Shown piece after piece: positions 6,653 through 12,534 of a stretch of 12,534 bases of DNA. Positions within the stretch are counted from its first letter, which is position 1, and each line of letters starts with the position of its first letter. The translations under genes were made by a program, and so were the position numbers. Source of the DNA: Paracoccaceae bacterium. GTDB taxonomy: Bacteria; Pseudomonadota; Alphaproteobacteria; Rhodobacterales; Rhodobacteraceae. The notes beneath the pieces were generated by a model. It saw nothing but the letters and a program-made list of their open reading frames with translations, was not told the origin of the DNA and ran no database searches. The stretch spans positions 1 to 12,534 of the forward strand of contig JALXER010000312.1 in assembly GCA_027069385.1 (NCBI GenBank). The letters run 5' to 3'.

Positions 6653-6681
6653 CTGATACGCCCCCCGAAACGGCTTTGCAA
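6653..6681 (-). promoter_or_regulatory. Probable sigma-70 promoter of yhhQ
   Basis: On the minus strand TTGCAA (6681-6676) and TATCAG (6658-6653) are separated by 17 nt. Transcription would start near 6646, giving a leader of about 60 nt that contains just the riboswitch. The match is seen in the sequence; use is inferred. Confidence 0.45.
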
Positions 6682-6740
6682 GGTTGCCCTGATCAAAATT
6701 TGCATTATGGTGGGCGAATAAACCATGAACAGGGGACAGT

Positions 6741-7952
6741 ATGACGATTTTCAAACATCTTTTCAGCGGGATTTTTCTGGGTGCCGCACTTTTCAACACC
6801 AGCGCCAACGCACAGGCAACGCCCCCCGAGGCGATGGACAAAATCAACGAATGCATCGAAAAGCATTGCACCACCATTTATCTGAGCAGCGTTGACGGGC
6901 TGACCTTTATTCCGCCCGAATTGCTGACCATCCCGTCGTTGAAAGAGATCAATCTCGGCCGGTTGGATATTACCGATTTCTCGCCGCTGGCGAATATGCC
7001 CTGGCTGCGCGCGCTGGACCTGTCGGGCACTCCGATTACCGACCTTTCGGTGCTTGCTAACCTGAAAGCACTCGGAGAGCTGAACCTGGCGGATACAAGC
7101 GTTACCGACCTAAGCCCGCTTTCCAACCTGCTTGCACTGAATTACCTGAATCTGCGCAGTACGCCGATAACCGATATTTCGGCGCTGGCACCCCTGAGCG
7201 GCATGTCCGAACTTGTTCTGGACCGGACCCATATCACCAGCCTGTCCCCGCTTGTGAGCATGGGCGGGTTGCGCCGGCTTGCGCTTGCACGGGTGCCGGT
7301 GACCGATTTCGGGCCGCTGGCGGTGCTGTATACCTTGCGTGAACTCGACCTGTCCGAGACCTCTTTTGCCGATGTCAGCATTGTCGAGCGCATGTCGACC
7401 ATGGAAAAGCTGTATCTGGACAAAACCGCGGTTAGCGACCTGACACCGCTGGCCCAGCTGCACGCGCTGCGCTATCTGCAACTGCGCGATACCGGCGTAA
7501 ACAATCTGGCCCCGCTTGCCGGTCTGGTCGGCCTGACCCGGCTGAATATCAACGGCACGCAAGTGAACAGCCTGTTCCCGATTTTCGGCCTGCGCATGAT
7601 GGAAAAGCTGTCGCTTGAACGCACCCCGATCAACAGTATTTCGGTGGTCTCGGGCATGGCCAACCTGAAAGAGATCAAATTCTCGGATACGCAGGTTGCG
7701 GATATCTCGGCCTTGGCAAACCTGATGCGCCTAAGCACGGTTAGCGCGGACAATACCATGGTCAGCGATATTTCGGCGCTGGCAGGCAAGCCGGAACTGG
7801 CCTATCTCAGCATTTCCGATACCGCCGTCAGCGACCTAACGCCGCTATTGGCGCTGGAAAAACTGCGCAGCGTGACCATGTATAACAACCCGCCCGCCAA
7901 TCCCGCGCAGATCGCGGCACTTGAGGCAAACGGCGTGCGCATCCACGACTGA
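6741..7952 (+). CDS. Exported leucine-rich-repeat protein (22-residue SDS22/internalin-like repeats)
   Basis: This 403-residue secreted or periplasmic protein has a signal peptide at residues 1 to about 24-26 (hydrophobic core GIFLGAALF, likely cut after ANA or AQA). A short cap with two cysteines follows (C38, C43), probably a disulfide. From residue 67 to 374 there are 14 consecutive repeats of exactly 22 residues with no insertion or deletion. The pattern is LxxLxLxxTxVxDLSPLAxLxx, with Thr in the usual Asn position. A 29-residue C-terminal cap follows. Such arrays bind proteins; the partner is unknown. The start at 6741 is supported by AGGGGAC just upstream. It has no LPxTG, transmembrane or autotransporter segment. 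It is divergent from yhhQ and ends at a strong terminator. Confidence 0.88.
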   Translation: MTIFKHLFSGIFLGAALFNTSANAQATPPEAMDKINECIEKHCTTIYLSSVDGLTFIPPELLTIPSLKEINLGRLDITDFSPLANMPWLRALDLSGTPITDLSVLANLKALGELNLADTSVTDLSPLSNLLALNYLNLRSTPITDISALAPLSGMSELVLDRTHITSLSPLVSMGGLRRLALARVPVTDFGPLAVLYTLRELDLSETSFADVSIVERMSTMEKLYLDKTAVSDLTPLAQLHALRYLQLRDTGVNNLAPLAGLVGLTRLNINGTQVNSLFPIFGLRMMEKLSLERTPINSISVVSGMANLKEIKFSDTQVADISALANLMRLSTVSADNTMVSDISALAGKPELAYLSISDTAVSDLTPLLALEKLRSVTMYNNPPANPAQIAALEANGVRIHD

Positions 7953-7962
7953 TGCACACCAA

Positions 7963-8001
7963 CCTGAACCGGCGCACCCCTTGCGCCGGTTCAGGGCTTT
8001 T
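7963..8001 (+). terminator. Strong Rho-independent terminator of the leucine-rich-repeat gene
   Basis: A perfect 14-bp stem (CCTGAACCGGCGCA at 7963-7976 with TGCGCCGGTTCAGG at 7982-7995, loop CCCCT) is followed by GCTTTT on the plus strand. The right arm contains the stop codon and last codons of the convergent DUF3422 gene. Only TT follows the hairpin on the minus strand. Confidence 0.85.
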
Positions 8002-9295
8002 CCAACCGCTTGCGCATGCGTTTACCCAGCCACCAGACCAGCAGCACCACCGGCAGCGTGATGGCAGCGCTGATCTGGTATTTCTCCAGCCCGACAAGCG
8101 GGGCCAATGGTGCCAGAAAATAGCCCAGCAATGACACCGCGTAATAGCTGATCGCCACCACCGACAACCCCTCGACCGTTTCTTGCAAGCGCAGTTGCAG
8201 CGCCGCGCGGTCATTCATGCGCATCAGCACATCCTTGTTCTGTTGCGCGGTCTCTACGTCAACCCGGGTGCGTAGCAGATTGGCGGCGCGTTCGGTGCGC
8301 GATGACAGGTCTTGCAGGCGCGCGCGGGTGGACAGCACCGTGCGCATCGCCGGTTCATAGCGCCGCATCATGAATTCCGAAATCAACTGCCGCCCCTCGA
8401 AACGTTCCTCGCGCAACAGCGCGATACGCTCCTCTACGATCTTGGCATAGGCCTCGGCCGCGCCAAACCGGAATGCGGTGCGCGAGGCCAGATCCTCTAT
8501 CCGCCCGGCCAGCCCCAGCATTTGCTCCAACGTGGTAGAATCCCTGCTTTTATCCGCCGACAGGTCGGCATAAACGCCGTTCAGCTCGGCCTCCATCGCA
8601 TCGACCTGTTGCGCCACGTCGCGCGCCACGGGAAAGGCCAGCATGGATGCATTCAGATAGGTTTCGGTTTCCAGCAACCGCTGGGTGATCCGCCCCAGCC
8701 GCCGCTTGGAAATCCCCTTGTTGGCCATAATGGCAAAGCGCACATGGCCGCTTTCATCGATACGGAAATCGCTGGCAACCACGGCCTCGCGGTCCACCAC
8801 ATAGGCCGCGCTCAGCCCCTCGGGGACGAACCATTTCGCCAGTTTCCGGCTAAGTGCGGGCATGGATGCCTTACCCAGATCGGCGCTTTCCATCCGCACC
8901 AGCACCGAACTGATCACCACGCCGGGCGCAACGGCCAGCCAGTCGCGCGGGAACAGATCAAATGCCGAGCCGTCAAACGGCCGTTCGGCCACCCCGTCGG
9001 CATAAAGCGTATAGCTGACAAATTCGGAGTGCATCTCCCATTTCAGGAAAGAGCGCCCAAGGCTGACCGCGTGATGCGTAGCGTCGGGGGGCGGATGCGC
9101 CGCGCCAAATCGGTCCAGCAGCGCCAGCAGGTGTGCGCGGTCCAGCCCGCGGTCGCGTTTGGCCGCATTGGCGGGTTGCTTGATCGCCAGATAGGCCGCG
9201 CGGCACGGGGCGGTCAACTCGGGGAAGGGGCGCGCATGCAGCTCGTTATTGAGCGGATAGCGCAGCGGGTGGTTGTCAATCGGTTTTGCAGGCAT
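7991..9295 (-). CDS. DUF3422 family membrane-anchored protein
   Basis: The product has 434 residues. The N-terminus HPLRYPLNNELHARPFPEL (about residues 9-27) is the family's hallmark, followed by a region with EFVSYTLYADG. The middle (about 200-350) is predicted to be mostly helical and charged, with likely coiled-coil stretches. Two hydrophobic segments close the protein (about residues 376-396 and 402-424), followed by the basic tail GKRMRKRLEKP. The topology is a large soluble domain anchored to the inner membrane at the C-terminus. The biochemical role of DUF3422 is not established. The start at 9295 follows GGAAAG closely. It is convergent with the leucine-rich-repeat gene, the two ends sharing a terminator hairpin, and lies downstream of the porin-like gene on the same strand with an 86-nt gap. 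Confidence 0.86.
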   Translation of the reverse strand: MPAKPIDNHPLRYPLNNELHARPFPELTAPCRAAYLAIKQPANAAKRDRGLDRAHLLALLDRFGAAHPPPDATHHAVSLGRSFLKWEMHSEFVSYTLYADGVAERPFDGSAFDLFPRDWLAVAPGVVISSVLVRMESADLGKASMPALSRKLAKWFVPEGLSAAYVVDREAVVASDFRIDESGHVRFAIMANKGISKRRLGRITQRLLETETYLNASMLAFPVARDVAQQVDAMEAELNGVYADLSADKSRDSTTLEQMLGLAGRIEDLASRTAFRFGAAEAYAKIVEERIALLREERFEGRQLISEFMMRRYEPAMRTVLSTRARLQDLSSRTERAANLLRTRVDVETAQQNKDVLMRMNDRAALQLRLQETVEGLSVVAISYYAVSLLGYFLAPLAPLVGLEKYQISAAITLPVVLLVWWLGKRMRKRLEKP

Positions 9296-9381
9296 GGGCT
9301 TTCCGTCAGGTGCAACATATCAGATGCGCCGGTTCTAGGGTGTAGACCCATAAACTGCAATCCCGAGCGGCAAGTGCCGGT

Positions 9382-10014
9382 TTAGAACTTCCACCCGATA
9401 CGGATCTGGGCCGATTGAATCTGGCTGTGCCCCTCGTTTCCAGAGCCGCCCGATTGTTCGCCACGCATATCCCGCGCCAGATATTCAGCCCCGACAAACA
9501 TGTGGTTGCCCATCATATAATCGACCCCGCCGCCATAGCTGATGCCACCAGCCGAATAGCTTGCAATGGTAGACCATTCGGTCATCGAATAGCCAACCAC
9601 GCCGTAGACGAGCGCATTGCCAAACGCAAAACCGACGCGTCCTTTCAGGTCAACCGTGTATGTCGTCGCTTCAGCAGGAAATCCGGCGACAAAAATGCCA
9701 CCGCTGTTGTAATCGGCTTCGGCCCCGAAAACCAGGTTCCCGCGCTGCATATTGTAACCGACGAACCCGCCATAAGATGTGGATTTGTCATAAGTATAAC
9801 TTACGAATGGCGGCGTGCCGGGCGGATTGGCATAATCAAGCGTACCGCCGTCAAAGCTGACCAGACCACCGGCATAAAACCCGCTCCAGTCACCGCTCGA
9901 AGCGGCCGCAACGGGCAATACATTTACGCTCGGAAGGGTGGGGGCTTCGGGACTGCCCGCGATACCTGCGGTTGCAAAGACCGCAGCCGTGCAAGTCAAT
10001 AAAAGTCTGCGCAT
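9382..10014 (-). CDS. Outer-membrane beta-barrel protein (Omp25/31-like)
   Basis: The product has 210 residues. I start it at ATG 10014 (MRRLLLTCTAAVFATAGIAG) because TTGGAG lies 6-7 nt upstream and a signal peptide follows. The open frame extends 16 codons further upstream, but that extension has no ribosome-binding site and would bury the signal. After a linker come DWSGFYAGGLVSFDGG, the typical first strand of small alphaproteobacterial barrels, then alternating amphipathic strands such as TSYGGFVGYNMQRGNLVFGAEADYN. The protein ends IRIGWKF with the C-terminal aromatic residue needed for barrel insertion. Eight strands are likely. It is either structural or a minor porin. The upstream 150 nt are AT-rich, unlike the coding DNA, and probably hold its promoter. 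The accessory mobile region begins just beyond. Confidence 0.85.
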   Translation of the reverse strand: MRRLLLTCTAAVFATAGIAGSPEAPTLPSVNVLPVAAASSGDWSGFYAGGLVSFDGGTLDYANPPGTPPFVSYTYDKSTSYGGFVGYNMQRGNLVFGAEADYNSGGIFVAGFPAEATTYTVDLKGRVGFAFGNALVYGVVGYSMTEWSTIASYSAGGISYGGGVDYMMGNHMFVGAEYLARDMRGEQSGGSGNEGHSQIQSAQIRIGWKF

Positions 10015-10202
10015 AATACTTCTCCAATAATAAACAAGTAAATCCAGAGCCAAGCTATGCATTATTTTGGGCCAAATGAAACATTTTAACTAAGGCTAAG
10101 AGGTGTTGCGCTCCTGAAACGGATAATAATCACAGCCTCGGCGCCCTGACCAACCTGCTACCTTATCTCTCCCGTTACCCCCCAAGGCCCGCCTATCGCT
10201 CA
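10015..10202. other. AT-rich to GC-rich intergenic stretch, junction of core and mobile DNA
   Basis: The part next to the porin-like gene is AT-rich and presumably carries its promoter, but I see no convincing -35/-10 pair. From about 10120 the composition changes to GC-rich and there is no credible gene. The boundary of the adjoining transposon remnant cannot be placed because its outer inverted repeat is missing. Confidence 0.5.
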
Positions 10203-10431
10203 GGGAGGCTAAAGCCCCCCTTCGCTCAAGGCGCGGTTTTCAGCAAGCTGAAAACCGTGCTGCCGGCGGCGGTGGCCTCACTGCGTTCGGTTTTGGAGCT
10301 ACCCGACGGGCAGCACCCGGATAGGCGCGCGTTGTGCCGTATAAGGGTTTTTGCCATTCTGGCAAAAAGGGTATGCCCAAGCACCCTCGGGGGGTACGCG
10401 CATTTATGCGCGAGGGGGGCTGTGGCCCCCT
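10203..10431. repeat. Block of five consecutive short hairpins (left block)
   Basis: In order: GGGAGGC/GCCCCCC (10203-10220, one mismatch); CGGTTTTCAGC-AA-GCTGAAAACCG (10234-10257, perfect 11 bp); TTTTTGCCA-TTC-TGGCAAAAA (10348-10368, perfect 9 bp); CGCGCAT-TT-ATGCGCG (10397-10412, perfect 7 bp); and AGGGGGGC-TGT-GGCCCCCT (10413-10431, one mismatch). The stems differ in sequence but share a tight design with loops of 2-4 nt. The block replaces the expected C-terminal half of the IS5 transposase. Confidence 0.75.
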
Positions 10432-10938
10432 GCCCGCCAGTGATAAGGGCCCGTATTAACTGGCCTTTTTCGTTTACAACCGCGTGGACCTTGCTGCTGC
10501 GGCCTCCGCGTGAGCGCCCCCTCTCGGTGATTGAAGGCAATCACCTGCCGGGCAATGGATACCCTGCGCGTTCGAGGGGCTTACGCGGCCCCACCGGGGC
10601 CACGGTCCTCTCTCACCCCGCCCTTTTGCGCCAGTTGCCGCACGGTGCGCTTTGACGATGGAAGCGTCGATAAATAGGAGGCTGTCCTCGTCATTTCGGG
10701 CCAGCGCCTCGAAAATACCCCGCCAAACGCCCCGCCGCGCCCATCGGGCATAGCGATTGTAAACCGTGGTGCGCGGGCCGTAGCGCTCGGGCAGGTCGCG
10801 CCACGGAGCACCTGTGCCTAAAATATAGAATATCCCGTTCAGTATCTTGCGGTCATCCACCCGCTTTGGTCCGTGAATGCGCGGCGGCAACAAAGGCTCA
10901 ATGATGGCCCATTCTTCATCAGTTAAGTCAAAACGCAT
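10226..10938 (-). pseudogene. IS5-family transposase, broken and hairpin-invaded
   Basis: From the ATG at 10938 the reading frame runs MRFDLTDEEWAIIEPLLPP, then APWRDLPERYGPRTTVYNRY and LLFIDASIVKAHRAATGAKG. This is typical of the N-terminal half of IS5-group transposases, with the first catalytic Asp at residue 91. Homology stops at about 10620. It resumes in another frame at about 10519 (GRSRGGRSSKVHAVVNEKG) and stops for good at about 10430 after LITGGQ. The second catalytic Asp (DKAYD-type motif) and the Glu are absent, so it cannot transpose. Both breaks coincide with blocks of short hairpins. AAGGAGATTG upstream of the ATG is a good ribosome-binding site. No matching terminal inverted repeat is seen at the left side. 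Confidence 0.8.
10526..10601. repeat. Pair of perfect hairpins (right block)
   Basis: GGTGATTG-AAGG-CAATCACC (10526-10545) and GGCCCC-ACC-GGGGCC (10587-10601) lie in a stretch of about 100 nt (10520-10620) that interrupts the transposase between its TGAKG and GRSRGG motifs and shifts the frame. Confidence 0.75.
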
Positions 10939-11003
10939 GATACAATCTCCTTTTGAAAGATTGAATCAGTGTTTACACAATATATAAATAGGTTAATTTG
11001 GGT

Positions 11004-11465
11004 TCACACCCTAATAATTTCCAGCCCCTGTTCTCTACTGCATTGAAGGCATTGTGGGTATAAACGTTGAACTCCAATGCCATCCCAAAGTGAACTTGCC
11101 GGAATATGATCCGGAACCCAATTTCCAGTTATTGTCCCCGGGGTAGGTGCTCCACATGTGTGACATCCAAATTCGTCTCCCCACCCATTAATAATTCGTC
11201 TTACGTCAACGGTAAACCTCTGTGATGTACTTAAAGCTTCCATTGAAGCGCCTGCAAACTTTCCTGGGACTTGTGCGGGGATTAAGGTTGCCTCGGCTAC
11301 ATTTTCCGAGATTGCCGCTCTTTGGGCTGCGGCCCCCTGTATAGAAACCCCGGCGGTAAACATCTCAAGCCCTGCCTGTATAAAATACAGCGCGGCGCGG
11401 TCGTAGTCTTCATTCGCCAAGGCGACCATGGTGTCTTGCGATGCTGCGTAGGCAGGTATAGCCAA
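11004..11465 (-). pseudogene. C-terminal remnant of a polymorphic toxin with Zn-ribbon/HNH-like nuclease domain
   Basis: The frame opens at a TTG (11465), but only codons from CCT (11456) on belong to the original gene; the first residues come from the inserted IS630 end. Residues 5-85 are an Ala-rich helical linker. Residues 100-148 hold FGCHTCGAPTPGTITGNW, VPDHIPASS and QRLYPQCLQCSREQG: two CxxC pairs (C101/C104, C139/C142) framing an Asp-His (119-120). This is the arrangement of HNH/treble-clef nucleases found as C-terminal tips of Rhs-type and other polymorphic toxins. No N-terminal delivery domain or ribosome-binding site is visible, and base composition is more AT-rich than the neighbours, suggesting transfer. 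No immunity gene follows: 65 nt downstream the IS5 remnant starts. Family assignment is from memory of the motif, so the exact toxin class is uncertain. Confidence 0.6.
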
Positions 11466-12319
11466 ACGACAAAAGTATGATACTATAGGGCATAAGCTAT
11501 TCTATTTCATTCCGCCGCCATGTTTTGCAGGTTAAGGACGCTGGGGGTTTGAGTTTTGCGCAAGCGGCTGATCGGTTTTCGGTCGGGATTGCGTCTGTTA
11601 AGCGCTGGTCGAACCGTTTGGAACCCAAGCCTTATGTGCGTAAAAAGCCCCGCAAGCTTGACCCTGATAAACTCGCTCAGGATGTGCGGGACCACCCTGA
11701 CGCTTACCAATACGAGCGCGCCGCGCGGTTTGGCGTGACGCCCAAGGCCATCTGGCAGGCGCTGCGCAAGCTCGGTGTTACATACAAAAAAAGCCCTGGG
11801 GCACCCGAAGGCGAGCGCCGCCAGACGGCGTGTCTTCCGGAAGAAAATACAAATATATGAGGCACTTGGCAGGCCCATCGTCTACCTCGACGAGAGCGGT
11901 TTTGCCCAGGATATGCCTCGCGCGGTCAGCGCTGTTCTGGCCGGCAGGATTGGCATGCAAAGGGGCGTGTCAATGTGATCGGGGCCTTGCTTGGCAAGGT
12001 TTTGTTAAGCATTGGGCTGACCACCGCCAATGTCGATGCCGATATCTTCAATCTTTGGCTTGAAAAGGACCTGATCCCGAAGCTGCCGCCGAAATCTGTT
12101 GTGGTCATGGACAATGCGACATTCCACAAAAGAGCCGACACAAAAGAACACGTAAGGCAGGCGGGCCATACGCTCGAATATCTGCCACCGTATTCTCCGG
12201 ACCTCAATCCGATAGAACAAAAATGGGCCCAAGCAAAAGCTGTCAGACGCAGAACTGGACAAACGGTCGAACAGGTATTCACAAACCAAAACTGGAATCA
12301 AATCTGAGTCGTCAGGTTA
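11459..12319 (+). mobile_element. IS630-family insertion sequence (decayed, both ends present)
   Basis: The left end TAGCCAAACGAC (11459-11470) and the complement of the right end, TAACCTGACGAC (12319-12308), match at 9 of 12 positions. Both ends are flanked by TA (11457-11458 and 12320-12321), the target duplication expected for IS630. The element is 861 bp and contains a frame-disrupted transposase. It split the reading frame of the toxin remnant. Confidence 0.75.
11492..12307 (+). pseudogene. IS630-family transposase, frameshifted and internally deleted
   Basis: Three frames together give an almost complete DDE transposase. The N-terminal helix-turn-helix part (SYSISFRRHVLQVKDAGG, LSFAQAADRFSVGIASVKRW) seems to begin at 11492, where the expected ATG reads ATA; the next usable start is TTG 11525. 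A seven-A run at 11786-11792 moves the frame by +1 into ALGHPKA and IVYLDESGFAQDMPR (first catalytic Asp). Just after that, at about 11918, the segment expected to read roughly THGYAPIG is missing, and the frame shifts again to QRCSGRQDWHAKGRVNVIGALLGK. VVMDNATFHKRAD (second Asp) and LNPIEQKWAQAK (Glu) follow. The poly-A shift could be programmed slippage, but the internal deletion is a true disabling lesion. The C-terminus NQNWNQI is intact. Confidence 0.85.
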
Positions 12320-12336
12320 TAGTGGTTGTTCGCCGG

Positions 12337-12361
12337 GAAAACCTTCCCCCGGAAGGTTTTC
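12337..12361 (+). terminator. Perfect 11-bp hairpin with T-run
   Basis: GAAAACCTTCC-CCC-GGAAGGTTTTC is followed by TTTTCC on the plus strand, so it can act as a terminator reading out of the IS630 element. An outer GCCGG/CCGGC pair extends it. Its compact design resembles the hairpins inside the IS5 remnant. Confidence 0.55.
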
Positions 12362-12447
12362 TTTTCCGGCTCACTTCTCGGCCTTGCAACGCAGTCAGGG
12401 CGAAAATCTGCCAAACCGGCGGCGCGGGGTTTACAGGTCTGTGCCCT

Positions 12448-12534
12448 GGCTACAGGCCCAATTCCCGGAACCGGGCGCAGGATCCGAGCGGTGTCCGCCA
12501 ACGCTTCATTGGCTGTGATAAGGCCCTCGATCCG
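12448..12534 (-). pseudogene. IS110-family transposase fragment
   Basis: From the window edge the minus strand reads RIEGLITANEALADTARIL followed by RPVPGIGPVA. This matches the start of the C-terminal transposase_20 region of IS110-type enzymes, with its PGIGP helix-hairpin-helix. Homology ends after PVA at about 12448, where the expected leucine-rich continuation and the catalytic Ser region are missing. The following frame is unlike any transposase. The fragment continues beyond the window, so the N-terminal DEDD domain may still exist there. Confidence 0.65.

Noticed and set aside
8312..9385. Long plus-strand open frame (357 codons) opposite DUF3422
   Set aside because: Antisense shadow of a well-supported gene; composition low in hydrophobics, rich in His/Gln/Arg, no ribosome-binding site or recognisable motif.
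10015..10062. Upstream extension of the porin-like gene to 10062
   Set aside because: Would place 16 residues before a normal signal peptide, without a ribosome-binding site; ATG 10014 has TTGGAG upstream.
10203..10601. CRISPR-like array or REP repeat cluster
   Set aside because: The hairpin stems differ in sequence and spacing; there is no repeated unit with regular spacers and no cas gene.
12298..12501. Minus-strand TTG-started frame of 67 codons
   Set aside because: Chimera: its first 18 codons are IS110 transposase, the rest runs through a hairpin and into the IS630 right end. Not a gene of its own.

Overview
The window looks like chromosomal DNA of an alphaproteobacterium, most likely of the Rhodobacterales (Roseobacter/Paracoccus type). 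The basis is inference from the GC-rich coding, the divergent mutY / DUF721-DciA / DsbA-like arrangement, a DUF3422 protein, an Omp25/31-like porin-type barrel, and a ribosome-binding site that is a full complement of the usual alphaproteobacterial 16S 3' tail. No ribosomal marker is present to fix the genus.

Layout. Positions 1-658 (-) hold the N-terminal part of MutY, cut by the window edge. Divergent from it (747-1929, +) are a DciA-like DUF721 protein and a periplasmic DsbA-like thiol oxidoreductase. Positions 1948-3634 (-) hold a lipoprotein of unknown function and, upstream of it, a class I PPK2 polyphosphate kinase whose promoter carries a perfect FNR/DNR-type palindrome. Positions 3734-4806 (-) are a two-gene, 1-nt-overlapping operon: a histidine-phosphatase-fold protein and the ribosome-rescue hydrolase ArfB. 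Positions 4892-5728 (+) encode an alpha/beta hydrolase. Positions 5732-5890 (-) look like a tiny separate unit: an 18-codon ORF with an extraordinarily long Shine-Dalgarno and a terminator hairpin. Positions 5966-6658 (-) are a queuosine-precursor transporter (YhhQ/VUT family) with a plausible promoter and a convincing preQ1-I riboswitch whose pseudoknot overlaps the ribosome-binding site. Positions 6741-7952 (+) encode an exported leucine-rich-repeat protein with 14 gap-free 22-residue repeats. A long terminator hairpin separates it from the convergent DUF3422 membrane protein (7991-9295, -). A small outer-membrane beta-barrel protein follows (9382-10014, -).

From about 10,200 to the right edge the character changes to a graveyard of mobile DNA. 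It contains an IS5-family transposase broken up by blocks of short perfect hairpins, the C-terminal part of a Zn-ribbon/HNH-like toxin or nuclease with visibly lower GC, a complete but decayed IS630-family element inserted at a TA inside that reading frame, and the tail of an IS110-family transposase. The toxin remnant has lost its N-terminal region, and any immunity gene that lay downstream is replaced by the IS5 remnant.

The most interesting signals are: (1) the preQ1-I riboswitch in front of the transporter; (2) the 18-codon ORF with a 12-nt perfect Shine-Dalgarno and an anti-SD-like stretch in the same predicted RNA; (3) the hairpin blocks that begin exactly where homology to the IS5 transposase stops; and (4) the FNR-type box at class II spacing upstream of ppk2.
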